DNA from: Megaustenia siamemsis
Taxonomy: Eukaryota; Mollusca; Gastropoda; Stylommatophora; Ariophantidae
Length of the DNA: 64,000 nucleotides
Direction of reading: 5' to 3'
Assembly: GCA_032433765.1 (NCBI GenBank)
Contig: JAVIAB010000160.1
Location: forward strand, 19,108,049-19,172,048
Part shown: positions 31,960 to 42,419 of the stretch, piece after piece
How the letters are laid out: each line of letters begins with the position of its first letter
Numbering within the stretch: the first letter of the stretch is position 1
Notes under the pieces: generated by a model
Told to the model about the DNA's origin: nothing
The model's database searches: none
The model's input: the letters and a program-made list of their open reading frames with translations, nothing else
Program-made: the position numbers and the translations under genes

Positions 31960-32145
31960 ATTAACTGTCTTCAGGGATATCATGTCAAGGTAAGAGATGC
32001 AAGACGAGAACGCTGAGCATAAATTCAAAAACGACTTATCAACCAACACAACACCGATGACGTTAGTCGCTACACGTTGAGGGATATTTTTCGGAAGATA
32101 TCTGAGCACGTAAGGACTTGTCCGATGTGCAATGAGGATGAGCTG
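31960..32145 (+). repeat. element X copy C, diverged
   Basis: A frame outside the longer open frame reads K-R-L-I-N-Q-H-N-T-D-D-V-S-R-Y-T-L-R-D-I, then S-E-H-V-R-T-C-P-M-C-N-E-D-E. Despite many base changes the H, L-R-D, S-E-H and C-x-x-C-N-x-D positions are kept. A stop precedes the match near 32017. The copy runs straight into a pentamer array. Confidence 0.6.
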
Positions 32146-32146
32146 T

Positions 32147-32390
32147 CGACTAAACTAAACTAAACTAAACTAAACTAAACTAAACTAAACTAAACTAAAG
32201 TAAAGTAAACTAAACTAAACTATGCTAAGCTAAGCTAAGCTAAGCTAAACTAAACTAAGCTAAGCTAAATTTAGCTAAGCTAAGTTTAGCTAAGCTAAAC
32301 TAAACTAAACTAAACTAAACTAAACTAAACTAAACTAAACTAAGCTAAGCTAAGCTAAGTTTAGCTAAGCTAAGCTGAACTAAAATTTGA
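32147..32390. repeat. CTAAA/CTAAG pentamer array
   Basis: Blocks of (CTAAA)n alternate with blocks of (CTAAG)n and TTTAG transitions, in about 49 pentamers. The blocks are homogeneous inside and switch sharply. Confidence 0.95.
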
Positions 32391-32469
32391 CTGTATGTAT
32401 GAATGTTCCCATTGTTTAGCAAATTCCAAGATGAAAATTATAAAAAAAAAATTGCCGATTTCGACAAAA

Positions 32470-33050
32470 GAAAGAAGACACTTTCGAAGACAAAATGTCT
32501 AAGAATGATACTCTGTATGTAGTGGAATTAATTAAAGACTAGTATAGAGATAAGAGAAATAGCCATGCAACCAACGATATTATCTACGATTAGGAAGAGA
32601 AGATGGACATATGTTGGGCATGTATTGAGAAGAGACAACAAGATAATAGCAAAAAAGGCTATTTTATATTCTCTTATTAAGGACAATGTGGTCCACACCC
32701 ACCTCCCTGGAAGAGAAACTATATTGGACAATCGAATCACTTAAACTGACAGCTGACTTCATGAGAGAGTCTGGAATCCTACTCTGATTGAGGCTTGATC
32801 GCAGATATATATATATATATATTCTCTTATATTCTCTTACATGTCAATATATCAGGATCCTAAAAACAGAGAAAGACCTGGTGAGACGATGAAAATTACA
32901 CTGATAAGAGGAGCATAGTTGGCAGACATAGACTTATTTAGTCAGATGTGTTGGTCCGAAGGCGCATTAAAGTGTAGTCGCAAGCCTCAAAGCAACTCAT
33001 CTACGCCTGCTTAACGTCCTTTCTCATGTGGATGGCGATGAGGGCTATTC
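32470..33050 (+). mobile_element. LINE-D C-terminal region
   Basis: Frameshifted matches to 25450-25905: S-I-E-I-R-E-I-A-M-Q-P-T-I-L-S-T-I-R-K-R-R-W-type sequence near 32545-32610, followed by T-Y-V-G-H-V-L-R-R-D. Basic tail sequence follows. It contains a small (AT)n tract near 32808. Confidence 0.65.
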
Positions 33051-33084
33051 CCTCTTTTAGTAGTCGTCGTGTGAACATCAGAAA

Positions 33085-33255
33085 GAGAAGTCGTAATTAG
33101 TCACAGATTTAGAAACAACCATTTACGAAGAGCAAGCATTTTAAGAGAAAGACCTAGAAGAATATGGATAGATGCAGTGACAAAGACATGCAACAACAAA
33201 GGAAAGTCACTAATTCAGACAGTTCGAGCAGCTCATGAACGACAAATGATATAAA
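33085..33255 (+). mobile_element. LINE-E C-terminal fragment
   Basis: It encodes L-R-R-A-S-I-L-R-E-R-P-R-R-I-W-I-D-A-V, then T-K-T-C-N-N-K-G-K-S-L and V-R-A-A-H-E-R-Q-M-I-stop. The R-P-R-x-x-W-I-D-A-V and A-x-x-R pattern is a LINE post-RT end. Confidence 0.65.
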
Positions 33256-33299
33256 CCACACCTTTTAGGTATCAGTGAAAAGAGAAAATAAGAAGAAAA

Positions 33300-33425
33300 T
33301 TTTTCACTATGGTAAGGAAAAATTAAAAATAGAAAAAATGGTATGTTAGAAGCTTTACGCGATAAGTAGACGACACAGATTAAACGACGTTTCGGCCCAA
33401 TAGGCCTTCAGCAGGAACACAACAA
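33300..33425 (-). repeat. dispersed repeat with hammerhead-like core, copy H3
   Basis: Minus-strand reading gives cctgctgaaggcctattggg then ccgaaacgtcgttt. The hairpin is GGCC-TATT-GGGCC-like with GAAACGTC intact, but the first core block is CTGCTGA. Confidence 0.5.
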
Positions 33426-34300
33426 AAAAAAACACACGGATATGTAAGTAAAACTAATCCTACATAGCTAATCAGTAACGAAACATAACCCTTCACTATG
33501 GTAATCATGATACTTAAATAAGAAGGGCAAGATTTACCAATTATTTTAGCTGTTCTACACAATGGGAACGTGTTTTATTTTTATAGAATATAAGTCAAAA
33601 GTATGTTCTATTTTCTTGCTCACGACATTTTCTGTTAACCCGCATGTGCCGAGTAGACCGTCAATTTATTTTTATTATTTCCTGGAAAACTCGACACCAG
33701 AAAAGTTAGTCTCCATTTCTTCAAGAAACTCGACACAAAGCACTTAACTACTCGCTGATTAGAATCGCTCTATTGAAGCGTCTTCTACTAGAAGTTAGCT
33801 GGCTTCTAACAACAAATAAAGAACACACACAAAAAAATAAAACAGAAATTGGATCATACCAGCTTCAACAGCGAAAGATGCATTTCTCAGAAAAGGACAA
33901 TAAAATACAGCAGAATTATATTGTCCACTATAGCCATACGTGTTAAGAAAGATACCAAATAATAAACAAATTATTTAGTTTGTTTTAAAAAAAAATAGGT
34001 GTGTTGTTAAAAATACATCTTGCGATTTCTTAATTACGTTTCAGCATCACACGGTAGATTCGTGTCAAGATCTGATCTTTCCCTTTTAGATGTTCAAAAG
34101 GTTAAGTCTCGGCATAGTTTGCTCGGTTTTTCTTTTCAGGAAGATCAGATGAACTTGATACTTTCACTTTAAAGGATAGTTTAAGTTGATCTACAACGTT
34201 CTCTGTATCCGGACGTGACAGTTCAGGTAACAATTTTGTTGTCCATCACTTTCTGACTCAACAACACTACAGTAGATTACTGACTACTAACTTCCACCAT
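33426..34300. other. spacer
   Basis: A weak plus frame at 33562-33747 has no motif. Nothing else is recognised. Confidence 0.3.
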
Positions 34301-34540
34301 AAGACAAATGTGATTTTTAGGCCATGTTAAAAGACACAATAGCCTAATAAAAGTAATACTGGAGGCGAAGATACAAGGTAAAAGAGGCAGAGGCAGACCA
34401 CGACTAACATGGACGAGTAACATCAAAAGATGGACAAACCAGCCTATGACAACCTGCACCATCAAAGCAAGAGACAGAGCAGAATGGCGCTCTATGGTAG
34501 CCAACCTTCGTTGCGGAGATGGCACTCGATGATGATGGGC
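34301..34540 (+). mobile_element. LINE-B 3' end
   Basis: It encodes H-V-K-R-H-N-S-L-I-K-V-I-L-E, then R-G-R-G-R-P-R-L-T-W-T-S-N-I-K-R-W and V-A-N-L-R-C-G-D-G-T-R, ending in GATGATGGG. Frame breaks are few. Confidence 0.85.
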
Positions 34541-34626
34541 TTCAACCATTTCTGTTAGTTTTGAACATCTCTCTAGGAGGTAATGGAATTAAAGGTTGTC
34601 CCCTTTCGGGCATTATTTTCCATTAA

Positions 34627-35190
34627 TGGGACTACAAAGGGAGCAGCGATAGATCAGTAGTTAGTGAACTGGACTACAAAGGGAGCAGCGATAGATCAGT
34701 AGTGAACTGGACTACAAAGGGAGCAGCGATAGATCAGTAGTTAGTGAACTGGACTACAAAGGGAGCAGCGATAGATCAGTAGTAGTGAACTGGACTACAA
34801 AGGGAGCAGCGATAGATCAGTAGTTAGTGAACTGGACTACAAAGGGAGCAGCGATAGATCAGTAGTTAGTGAACTGGACTACAAAGGGAGCAGCGATAGA
34901 TCAGTAGTTAGTGAACTGGACTACAAAGGGAGCAGCGATAGATCAGTAGTTAGTGAACTGGACTACAAAGGACAAGAGGTCGGGTTCGATCCTGATCGAT
35001 TTCTTCCTGGTTCACCCAGCCTTAAATGGGTACCTGATTTTTCTGGGAAAGTAAAGCGGCACGGGCGTAATACCGATCACATTACCCTAAAAATCATGTG
35101 CCGAAGGTCTTGTAAAAATTATGGTCACTAACACCATATTCCCTGCACGCCACTTAGCGTGACGGGGGTACTTTGCTTTACTTTTACTTA
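34627..35190 (+). mobile_element. SINE1 with eightfold tRNA-like head
   Basis: Eight tandem heads (34639-34969) lead into one full body with B box (cgggttcgatcctgatcg near 34981) and the usual tail, gccacttagcgtgacggggg near 35150. The head sequence differs from other SINE1 copies (gcagcgatagatcagtagt instead of gccgcgatagctcagtggt), so this copy changed the A-box region before or during amplification. Another SINE1 follows at once. Confidence 0.9.
34639..34969 (+). repeat. 42-bp array of SINE1 heads, 8 units
   Basis: Unit starts are 34639, 34681, 34719, 34761, 34802, 34844, 34886 and 34928. Six units are 42 bp, one is 38 and one is 41. Each contains agcgatagatcagtagttag and tgaactggactacaaa, so each carries the A-box region but no B box; only the last is followed by a B box. 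Confidence 0.95.
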
Positions 35191-35194
35191 CTGG

Positions 35195-35642
35195 GGCTAC
35201 TAAGTAAAAGATATCGGGTTCGATACTGATCCACGACTTCTTGGTTCACCCAGCATTACATAAAGTAGTAAAAAAAAAGGTAAAGAGCCTCCACCACGCC
35301 AAATGGCGTATAGGGAATATGGTGTTAGTGAGCATACATTTTACAGACCTTCAGCACATGATTTTTAGGGTAATGTGGTCGGTATTAAGCCCGCGCCGCT
35401 TTACTTTCCCAGAAAAAAATCCGGTGCCCATTTAAGGCTGGGTGAACACGGAAGTCGTGGACTGGGATCGAACCCTACCTCTTACCCAGCATTACATGGG
35501 AACGGATGTTCGTTTTTCTGGGAAAGAAAAACGGCACGGGTGTAATACTGACCACGTTGCCCTAAAAACAATTCGGCAAAGGTCTGTGCTAAGCGTGGGC
35601 ACTCACATCATAATTTCTAAACATCATGTGCCGTGACAGGGC
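35195..35642 (+). mobile_element. SINE1, outer copy, split by an antisense SINE1
   Basis: It starts in mid-head (ggggctactaagtaaaagat), with B box gggttcgatactgatcc near 35217, shares the unusual ctgatcc variant with its left neighbour, breaks at 35261 and resumes at 35484 with acccagcattacatgggaac. It ends in a degenerate tail (catcatgtgccgtgacaggg). Tandem duplication of the left neighbour is the simplest origin. Confidence 0.85.
35262..35483 (-). mobile_element. SINE1 nested antisense in a SINE1, exact TSD
   Basis: Minus-strand tail, body and B box are present, but the head is cut off after the B box (5'-truncated at gaaccctacctctt). An exact 14-base duplication, acccagcattacat, lies at 35248-35261 and 35484-35497. 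Confidence 0.93.
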
Positions 35643-35689
35643 ACTTTTCTTCTTTCTTTTTCTGTTTCTTCTGTCTCCCACGATCTTTC

Positions 35690-36290
35690 CATTATTTTTC
35701 CTGGCACCCGTGGTTTTCCCATTATTTCCTCTGTATTCAGCTCTCCTCCCATTATTTCTCTTGTCTTCAATTATATCCTCATTATTTCTCATGTCTTCAC
35801 ATATCTTCCCATTATTTTTCCTGTCTTCACATATTTCCCATTATTTCTTCTGTCTTCACATATCCTCCCATTATTTCTCCTGTCTTCACATATCTTCCCA
35901 TCATTTCTCCTGTCTTCACATATCTTCCCATTATTTCTCCTGTCTTCTTATATCTTTTCATTATTTCTCATGTCTTCACATATCTTCCCATTATTTTTCC
36001 TGTCTTCACATATCTTCCCATTATTTCTCATGTCTTCACATATCTTCCCATTAATTCTCCTGTCTTCACATATCTCCCCATCATTTCTCCTGTCTTCACA
36101 TATCTTCATATTATTTCTCCTGTCTTCACATATCTCCCATCATTTCTCCTGTCTTCACACATCTTCCCATTATTTATCCTGTCTTCACATATCTTCCCAT
36201 TATTTCTCCTGTCTTCACATATCTTCCCATTATTTCTTCTGTCTTCACATATCTTCCCAATATTTCTCCTGTCTTCTACATTTTCTCTCA
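35690..36290. repeat. 30-bp CT-rich satellite
   Basis: About twenty units of tcttcacatatcttcccatt plus atttctcctg. Thirty is a multiple of three, so 108- to 231-residue frames run through it in several registers. They are artefacts. Confidence 0.95.
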
Positions 36291-36630
36291 CATTGACAAT
36301 TTTTTTCTCTAAGGTTTTGCCAAGTTGAATGAGCAGGGTATACGGCCTGAAATCATCGCTCACCACTGCGATCAAAAGACCTTCCTAAACACCTTCATAA
36401 TATGCAAGTTTGCTTGAAAGCTCTTCATATTCAACTTTGTTCAGGAAGATGAATCACGCGATTTTCTGCAACATCTTGTCTTTCTTGCCTTTTTGTTTTT
36501 CTCTCAATTCTTCTTATTTTGGGAACCACGTCTCGGTGACGGAAGGCCAGTTTGATAATTTAGTACAGCAATCTGGATATTGTTAAAGAATAACATCAAT
36601 TTATTCTCTCTAAATTGATCTAAATGTTAA
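36291..36630. other. spacer
   Basis: No feature recognised. Confidence 0.3.
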
Positions 36631-36645
36631 ATCTAATTACATAAA

Positions 36646-36980
36646 GACAATGGTAAAGGTCAAGTACGAGACTTGAATCAGCGTCTTAGGACGTGAGCTT
36701 TCACCCATACGTGCTCGGCAGCCTATCCAGAAGTGTTCGGAGTCTTCTGGATAGTGTCACTTCAAGCATCGAAACTCACGATGCGAGGCGGCATTCCTCA
36801 CCTTCCCAGAGTATTACCCAGTTACTCATTTCTTCCAATGGCTGGGTCGACCACGGGGGAATTTTTTTTTTCCAAACCACAAGTACAACTCACACTGCTT
36901 CGAGCGGGAATCGAACACGGGTTGTCCGAACGTCGGTAGTCCAGTCGGGTGGTTTTCCCAACTAGGCTACCGAGCCTCCC
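36646..36980 (-). mobile_element. SINE2, tRNA-derived, exact 15-bp TSD
   Basis: A 335-bp element. On the minus strand the head has gctcggtagcctagttggg (A box) and gtgttcgattcccgc (B box), and is followed by a body unrelated to SINE1. The exact duplication atctaattacataaa lies at 36631-36645 and 36981-36995. It is the only copy in the window, and its clean duplications suggest recent insertion. Confidence 0.92.
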
Positions 36981-36995
36981 ATCTAATTACATAAA

Positions 36996-37559
36996 CATCA
37001 ATAGTGGCATGTATTTAATTGTCTTATTCACCTTACTTCATACTTGATTCTATTTCTATTGTCAATCACTGCTTATTTTACCATAACCCATTTAAATTTA
37101 TATCTTGTCTGAAATATTTCACAATTATTCTATATTTTCAATCTTCAATGCTCTGAACTATATCATCAAAATGCTTTGCCCTGTTAGTGTTTACACATCG
37201 GTACCAGATGGAAGAATCCGTAGAATACTTGACGAATCTAATTATTTATTTTGCGGGTGAAACACATCCGAATTAACTTCATTTCTGTATCGTGACAACA
37301 AACCAAACGTCAGATTTAAGTAATCTGAATTTAATCTTCAACAGGGTATATTCGTGTAATTATATATTTATGTTGCCATGTGATTTTATCTCGTTTTAAC
37401 TTTATATTTTATTTATTTTAAATTTCTTTATCCTCTTGTCCTTCGTTGCGAACTGGATAAAAGTAGTCAGTGGGAAATGGCATCGTTGTTGTCTTGTAAG
37501 AAAGAACTCAAGAAGGAAATATTGTCATACCTCGAGAGTTGTGTATCTTGTCCTTAACG
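36996..37559. other. AT-rich spacer
   Basis: No feature recognised. Confidence 0.3.
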
Positions 37560-37800
37560 TTCGCCCGTTAAGTAGGCGTTGATGCGTTGTGTCGCTATTT
37601 TACGACAAAGCTGCGATATCTGCGCCTTTCGACCAAACACATATGTCTTCGACATATCTGAGAAGATTTGCTGAACTTTTTGGGCCTTCTCTTTTCGACT
37701 TCTAACTGCAAGGATTATTTAACGTCCACGAGTTCACACTGGACATCCCGTTTTTCGAGACGGAAGTACGTCGGATCTCAGTTCCCAGAGACCAGGGGAA
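37560..37800 (-). mobile_element. SINE3 body fragment
   Basis: It resembles 54710-54960 in order: gttgatgcgttgtgtcgcta, gcgatatctgcgcctttcg, then aacgtccacgagttcacact. The tRNA-like head present at 55 kb is missing here, so this is a 5'-truncated copy. Confidence 0.5.
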
Positions 37801-37845
37801 CGTAAAGCCACGAAGAAACCACGGTTTCGATTTTAGAAAAAAAAA

Positions 37846-37910
37846 TTGTATGGTCACTAACACCATATTCCCCATACGTCTAGCAAGGCGTGGAAGGAAC
37901 GTTTACTTTG
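37846..37910 (+). mobile_element. SINE1 distal tail fragment
   Basis: Only the end of the body and the tail are present: ggtcactaacaccatattcc, then a degenerate end and tactttgtacttg. Confidence 0.7.
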
Positions 37911-38067
37911 TACTTGTATGTATCTTCAGCGCTTGTTTGTTATCACAATGGCATTTCTTTTTAGTTTTAGACTCTTAGCACTTCTCGGTTAGTTGTCGCA
38001 TCTTATGACAATAATCTAAAAAATTGTCTCTGGTATGACTTGATATTTTCTTTTTAAATGTTCTCCT

Positions 38068-38068
38068 G

Positions 38069-38115
<47 letters not shown>

Positions 38116-38550
38116 TATGTATCCATCTATCTATCTACCCAATATGTCACCCAAACATCACTTCATCCATATATCATTCTATCCAGACATCATTCCATCA
38201 ATATAACATTCTATCCAAACATCACTCCATTCATATATCATGCAATCCAAATACCATTCCATCCATATATCATTCATTCCAAACATCACTCCATCCATAT
38301 ATCATTCTATCCAAACATCACTCCATAAATATATCATTCTATCCAAACATCACTCCATACGTATATCAGTCTATCCAACCATCACTCCATCCATATATCA
38401 TGCAATCCAAATACCACTCCATCCATCCATTTATCCACCAATTCATTCTCACACAACCCTCAATCCATCCCTCAATACATCCCCCAATCCATCCCCAATC
38501 CAACCCGCAATCCATCCCTCATTCCATACATCATTCCATTAATCAATCCC
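38068..38550. repeat. CT microsatellite and 32-bp CCAT-rich repeat
   Basis: (CT)n at 38072-38112 is followed by units like atcactccatccatatatca plus ttctatccaaac, then simpler (CCAT)n- and CCCTCAAT-like sequence. Open frames (up to 171 residues) are by-products. Confidence 0.88.
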
Positions 38551-39425
38551 AAAAACACACTGAAAGAACGTAACAAACCTAATCCAATTTTCGATCTCCT
38601 GCTGCCATTTCTCATTTGACGGAATCGAGACCCGTCCTCTCCCTGTAATTGTCCATCCGCCATCTCTGTCTAACTCATCCCACCATTTTCAGATAAATAC
38701 AACATTATCTGCTTCCAGTCCTCTCGAGCGTGCAACAAAACATTTCCATCCTCACAAATACAACAAAAGAACATAACTCTCATCTAAAAGAAAAGATGGC
38801 AAATATTCGCTAAACGTTGGATTCTGTATAAAGTCACCAGTTTTTAAAAGCGAGCATCTATAAATCACGTTATGTAGCACCGAGTAAACAGAAACCAAAA
38901 ATACCCACAATTAATTGCGAGAGCTACAAGAAGCGAACATTTGTCTTTTGGTGCTTAATTCGTCCGTCGTTTCCCAACAAAATGCCTGGCTCTTTCATTT
39001 GCCATTTCACTGACTGGTTGACTTAATTACCTGCTTTCATCGGGCACGTGCAAGTCTCAACAAACAGGTCATTGTGTCTGATTCCAAATGCGCACGAGAG
39101 ATACAACGACAATCACCGAGACTCAAATAGAGCTGCAATAGTCGTCGATCAACACAAGAAGGAAAGGGCGTAGACAGATCTAATGTTGGATGGGGTTGTG
39201 CAAAAATAGAGTGACGTTAAGTTATTAGGGATCATTGTTGACCTGACAGTAAAATTATCGTGAGCTGTTTTCATGCAAGAGAGCACATAGATAATGGAGA
39301 TAATAACAGCAAAGATGTGCACTAGACCATTCCATCAAAGATAATGAAATCTATGAAACAAAAAAATCACTCATATGTATTGTGTCTGCTATATATCCCT
39401 CTTTGTCTTTAATAGAAAAAACAGT
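38551..39425. other. spacer
   Basis: No feature recognised. Confidence 0.3.
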
Positions 39426-39429
39426 TTTA

Positions 39430-39600
39430 GTTGCCTTATATTAACGACCCAAGGGCCGACCACGAAAAATAAGAATTGATAGAATATTAGAAACACTAGG
39501 AAACATAACAGCAGAAGAGGCCAACAGAAAACCAAAACACCGCAAACTATATATCCCCTCTACGCTGACAGGAGAGATACGATCAGAAATGAAGAACTGA
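39430..39600 (+). mobile_element. LINE-C 3' fragment
   Basis: It encodes P-K-G-R-P-R-K-I-R-I-D-R-I-L-E-T-L-G-N-I, then T-A-E-E-A-N-R-K-P-K-H-R-K-L-Y-I-P-S. A 5'-truncated copy directly before a second one. Confidence 0.75.
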
Positions 39601-39644
39601 GAAAAAAGCTACGAACAACCCCCTTTATATTTAATATATAAAGA

Positions 39645-39870
39645 AACAACAGATACAATGGTTTGGCCGTGTGACACGGCAGAAAGATCAAAACACAACA
39701 CAACGAGCCTTCAATGAACTTTGCGAGAACACAAGACCCAAGCAAGGGCCGCCTACAAAAAAGATGGATTGACGGAATGTTAGAAACTCAAGGAAACATA
39801 ACAGCAGCAGAGGCGAACAGAAAAGCAAAAGACAGCAAATTGTATCTCCCCTCGGCGCTGAAAGGCAAAT
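39645..39870 (+). mobile_element. LINE-C 3' fragment, second copy
   Basis: Frames broken once: K-K-Q-Q-I-Q-W-F-G-R-V-T-R-Q-K, T-Q-R-A-F-N-E, then R-W-I-D-G-M-L-E-T-Q-G-N-I-T-A-A-E-A-N-R and K-L-Y-L-P-S-A-L-K-G-K-stop near 39871. Its last bases are the first unit of the following array. Confidence 0.78.
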
Positions 39871-40135
39871 GAGGAAGGAAAGAAGAAGACACCGAAAGGC
39901 AAATGAGGAAGGAAAGAAGAAGACACCAAAAGGCAGATGAGGAAGGAAAGAAGAAGACACCGAAAGGCAAATGAGGAAGGAAAGAAGAAGACACCAAAAG
40001 GCAGATGAGGAAGGAAAGAAGAAGACACCGAAAGGCAAATGAGGAAAGAAAGAAGAAAGACACCGAAAGGCCAATGAGGAAGGAAAGAAGAAGACACCGA
40101 AAGACAAATGAGGAAGGAAAGAAGAAGATTGTATA
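39850..40135 (+). repeat. 34-bp array seeded by the LINE-C 3' end
   Basis: Eight units of caaatgaggaaggaaagaag plus aagacaccgaaagg. The first unit is the genuine LINE-C end (ctgaaaggcaaatgagg). Minus-strand frames (119-139 residues) are artefacts. Confidence 0.93.
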
Positions 40136-40321
40136 ACATGGCTTAGCTAATAGGTGTTGGGAATATATTCGGCTCATGGATGCCAAGTGACTAGAGACCT
40201 AAAGGAAAGACAACCCGGTACTCAAAAGCGCCACGCCGAAGTCGGATGTATTGGATAGAAAGGTACAAATATCACAGTTTCCTGCAAACATCAACATAAT
40301 TCATTTATGAAAATTTAACGT

Positions 40322-40495
40322 TCTTAAAGGACGGATTAGAGGGGAGCAAAGAGAAAAGATACCATATAGCTTAAGAGAATGGCTTGGCAGAAAGTCAACA
40401 ACAGAAATGATAAATAACTGTCGAGATCGAAAGTTGTGGAGAGACATGATCACCTGCGCCAGCAGGCCCGGTACTTGCTGCTGATGATGATGAAA
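40322..40495 (+). mobile_element. LINE-A1 3' end
   Basis: It encodes R-G-E-Q-R-E-K-I-P-Y-S-L-R-E-W-L-G-R-K-S, then T-T-E-M-I-N-N-C-R-D-R-K-L-W-R-D-M-I-T, ending in a GCTGATGATGATG tail. Confidence 0.85.
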
Positions 40496-40554
40496 GGACG
40501 GATGGCGAAGATATATAACTATTACTGGACTGGAAGGAAATAGATGACTTTACT

Positions 40555-41175
40555 AATGCCATACTGCTGAACCGTAATCTTAGCCCACAGCCTGTGGTGT
40601 ATTTGACAGAAGCAAGATCAGTACTCCAGGCACTGTAATCCACAAAATTACCATATCTGCAGACCTTATTGACTACTGTGCAAACACCACAGGATTTGCC
40701 CTACAGTGGATCCCATCTCACTGTGGAATATCAGAAAAACGAGAGAGCAGATCAGCTGGCAATAGAAGGTGCAATGGGCACACAACTAGATACACCGGTT
40801 ACATACCATCATAAGAAACAGATAATCAAATCAATCAGAAGACCACAAGCCCCAAATCAGGATGCCTTTCATAATATGTATAGATATGAACAAGTTATCA
40901 TTATACGCCTCAGAACAGGACACAATCGACTCCATAGTCACATGTATACAAAATTCAAGATCGGCACATCAACTACTTGTACATGTGGACAGGCGCCCCA
41001 GACTGCTGAACACATACTACAAGACTGGACTGAATATAGTAGACTGTGGAAAATGTATTGGCCCATAGATACAACACTACATACAAAACTATATGGGTCA
41101 CTGCAAGAATTACTAAAAAAACACACACAAAAAAAAACAGTAAAATTTATACAGGAAACGATATCGCAAATATAG
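40555..41175 (+). mobile_element. LINE-I C-terminus with RNase H remnant
   Basis: Remnant of a LINE that carried an RNase H domain. V-V-Y-L-T-E-A-R-S-V-L-Q-A-L near 40598 corresponds to the RNase H segment that normally has an Asp (T-D-x-x-S/A-x-L-x-A-L); here it is Glu. F-A-L-Q-W-I-P-S-H-C-G-I-S near 40695 follows, then after a frameshift near 40735 N-E-R-A-D-Q-L-A-I-E-G. The tail has R-L-R-T-G-H-N-R-L and C-T-C-G-Q-A-P-Q-T-A-E-H-I-L-Q-D, the Cys/His-containing end typical of Jockey/I-type LINEs. The frame ends at 41175. Stop at about 40638. Not functional. Confidence 0.85.
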
Positions 41176-41179
41176 ACAA

Positions 41180-42415
41180 TACTTTAGGCGAACGAAAGTT
41201 AGATAGATTAATGCCATAGTCACATTTATCAGAGATTCCTATTTTCAGGGTAGTGAAATAGTCACGCTTTAATTTATGACGGCCTTCTCAAGATATGATA
41301 ACTCTCTTACTTATTCTTTCCTGTTATAACTCAAACACACTTTAAAATAACATTATTGAAATGCATGATTTAACACAACGAATATGTCTACACTAAATAA
41401 CATATTAACTATCCGTGCTTTGCCTTTTTATTAACAAGATTGATCACAAATCTTGCTCATTGAGTAGGAGGCGAAAAGTGAACGCAAACTCGTGATGTAA
41501 AAAAAAATGTGGTGCTTAACGCAGATGTGCTGATCAGAAAAGCGCACATATCACAGGTTGGTGTAAACAACGACCAGGCGCAAAATACACGCCTAATTTC
41601 CGGGCGAGGCTTCAACATCAACGCGAGCTCGACATATAACAACGAAGCACTTAATTTCTCCTAGTGCTCGCACTTAAGGGAAAAGAAGAGAAAGAGAAAC
41701 CATTTTGGTTATTTACTTGAAATAAACTGGAAGAAAAAGAAAAGAAACGACGGCTCAACAGAAGCGGAGGAGAAAAGAAACGTTTCACAGAAGAGAACAA
41801 TTCACAATGTGTACACATAAATAGTCTACAATTGCTTCATGATGTTTCTACAAGAAGTGAGTTTCAACACGCCCTCGTCGTTAGCCATCGTCCCTGGAAT
41901 CTTTCTTCCTCGTGCCAGAGTACAAAGTAAACTGTGAGTAATCGAGACGTGTACGAGAGCAAAAACAGGTCCGTGGATATTTAAAAAAAATTTTTTTTGT
42001 GGGGGTGGTATGTTTTGTTTTATACAGCTTACTAATCCTATCTCCAGCACTTGATTTTGAATCCGGTAATCATTTAAGCTAAAAAATCAAAGTTATATCT
42101 TCCATGAAAATTTGGAATGAGGCAGGATAGATCTCCCAGAATTCACCTGAACCAAGAGAGTTGTCTAACCTTGACCATCTGTACGAGCTCTCCCTTTGAA
42201 GAGTCAAGATTAGAGGAACTAAGTTGTAGGTTAGGTATTGTCGTGGCCACGTGACATCAACACTGCCTGCACTCATTAGCTCAGATTGATGGAGGAAGCG
42301 TGGTGAGACTATCTGAGCCAGCAGGATTGATAGTTCAGTGAGGTAACCACGTGGAGTCTATTCGAGGGTGTAACATTTGGAGGATGTTTATGCAATGGCA
42401 GGTACTGTTTGTAAG
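41180..42415. other. spacer with no recognised feature
   Basis: Short minus-strand frames (41457-41642, 41826-42050, 42079-42276) carry no recognisable motif. No tRNA-like box pair or tandem repeat is seen. Confidence 0.4.
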
Positions 42416-42419
42416 CCCC

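Noticed and set aside
32147..32390. Telomeric repeat
   Set aside because: CTAAA/CTAAG pentamers do not match TTAGGG or TTAGG, and the array is short and internal.
35626..36328. 231-residue ORF with 10-residue periods
   Set aside because: 30-bp satellite translated.
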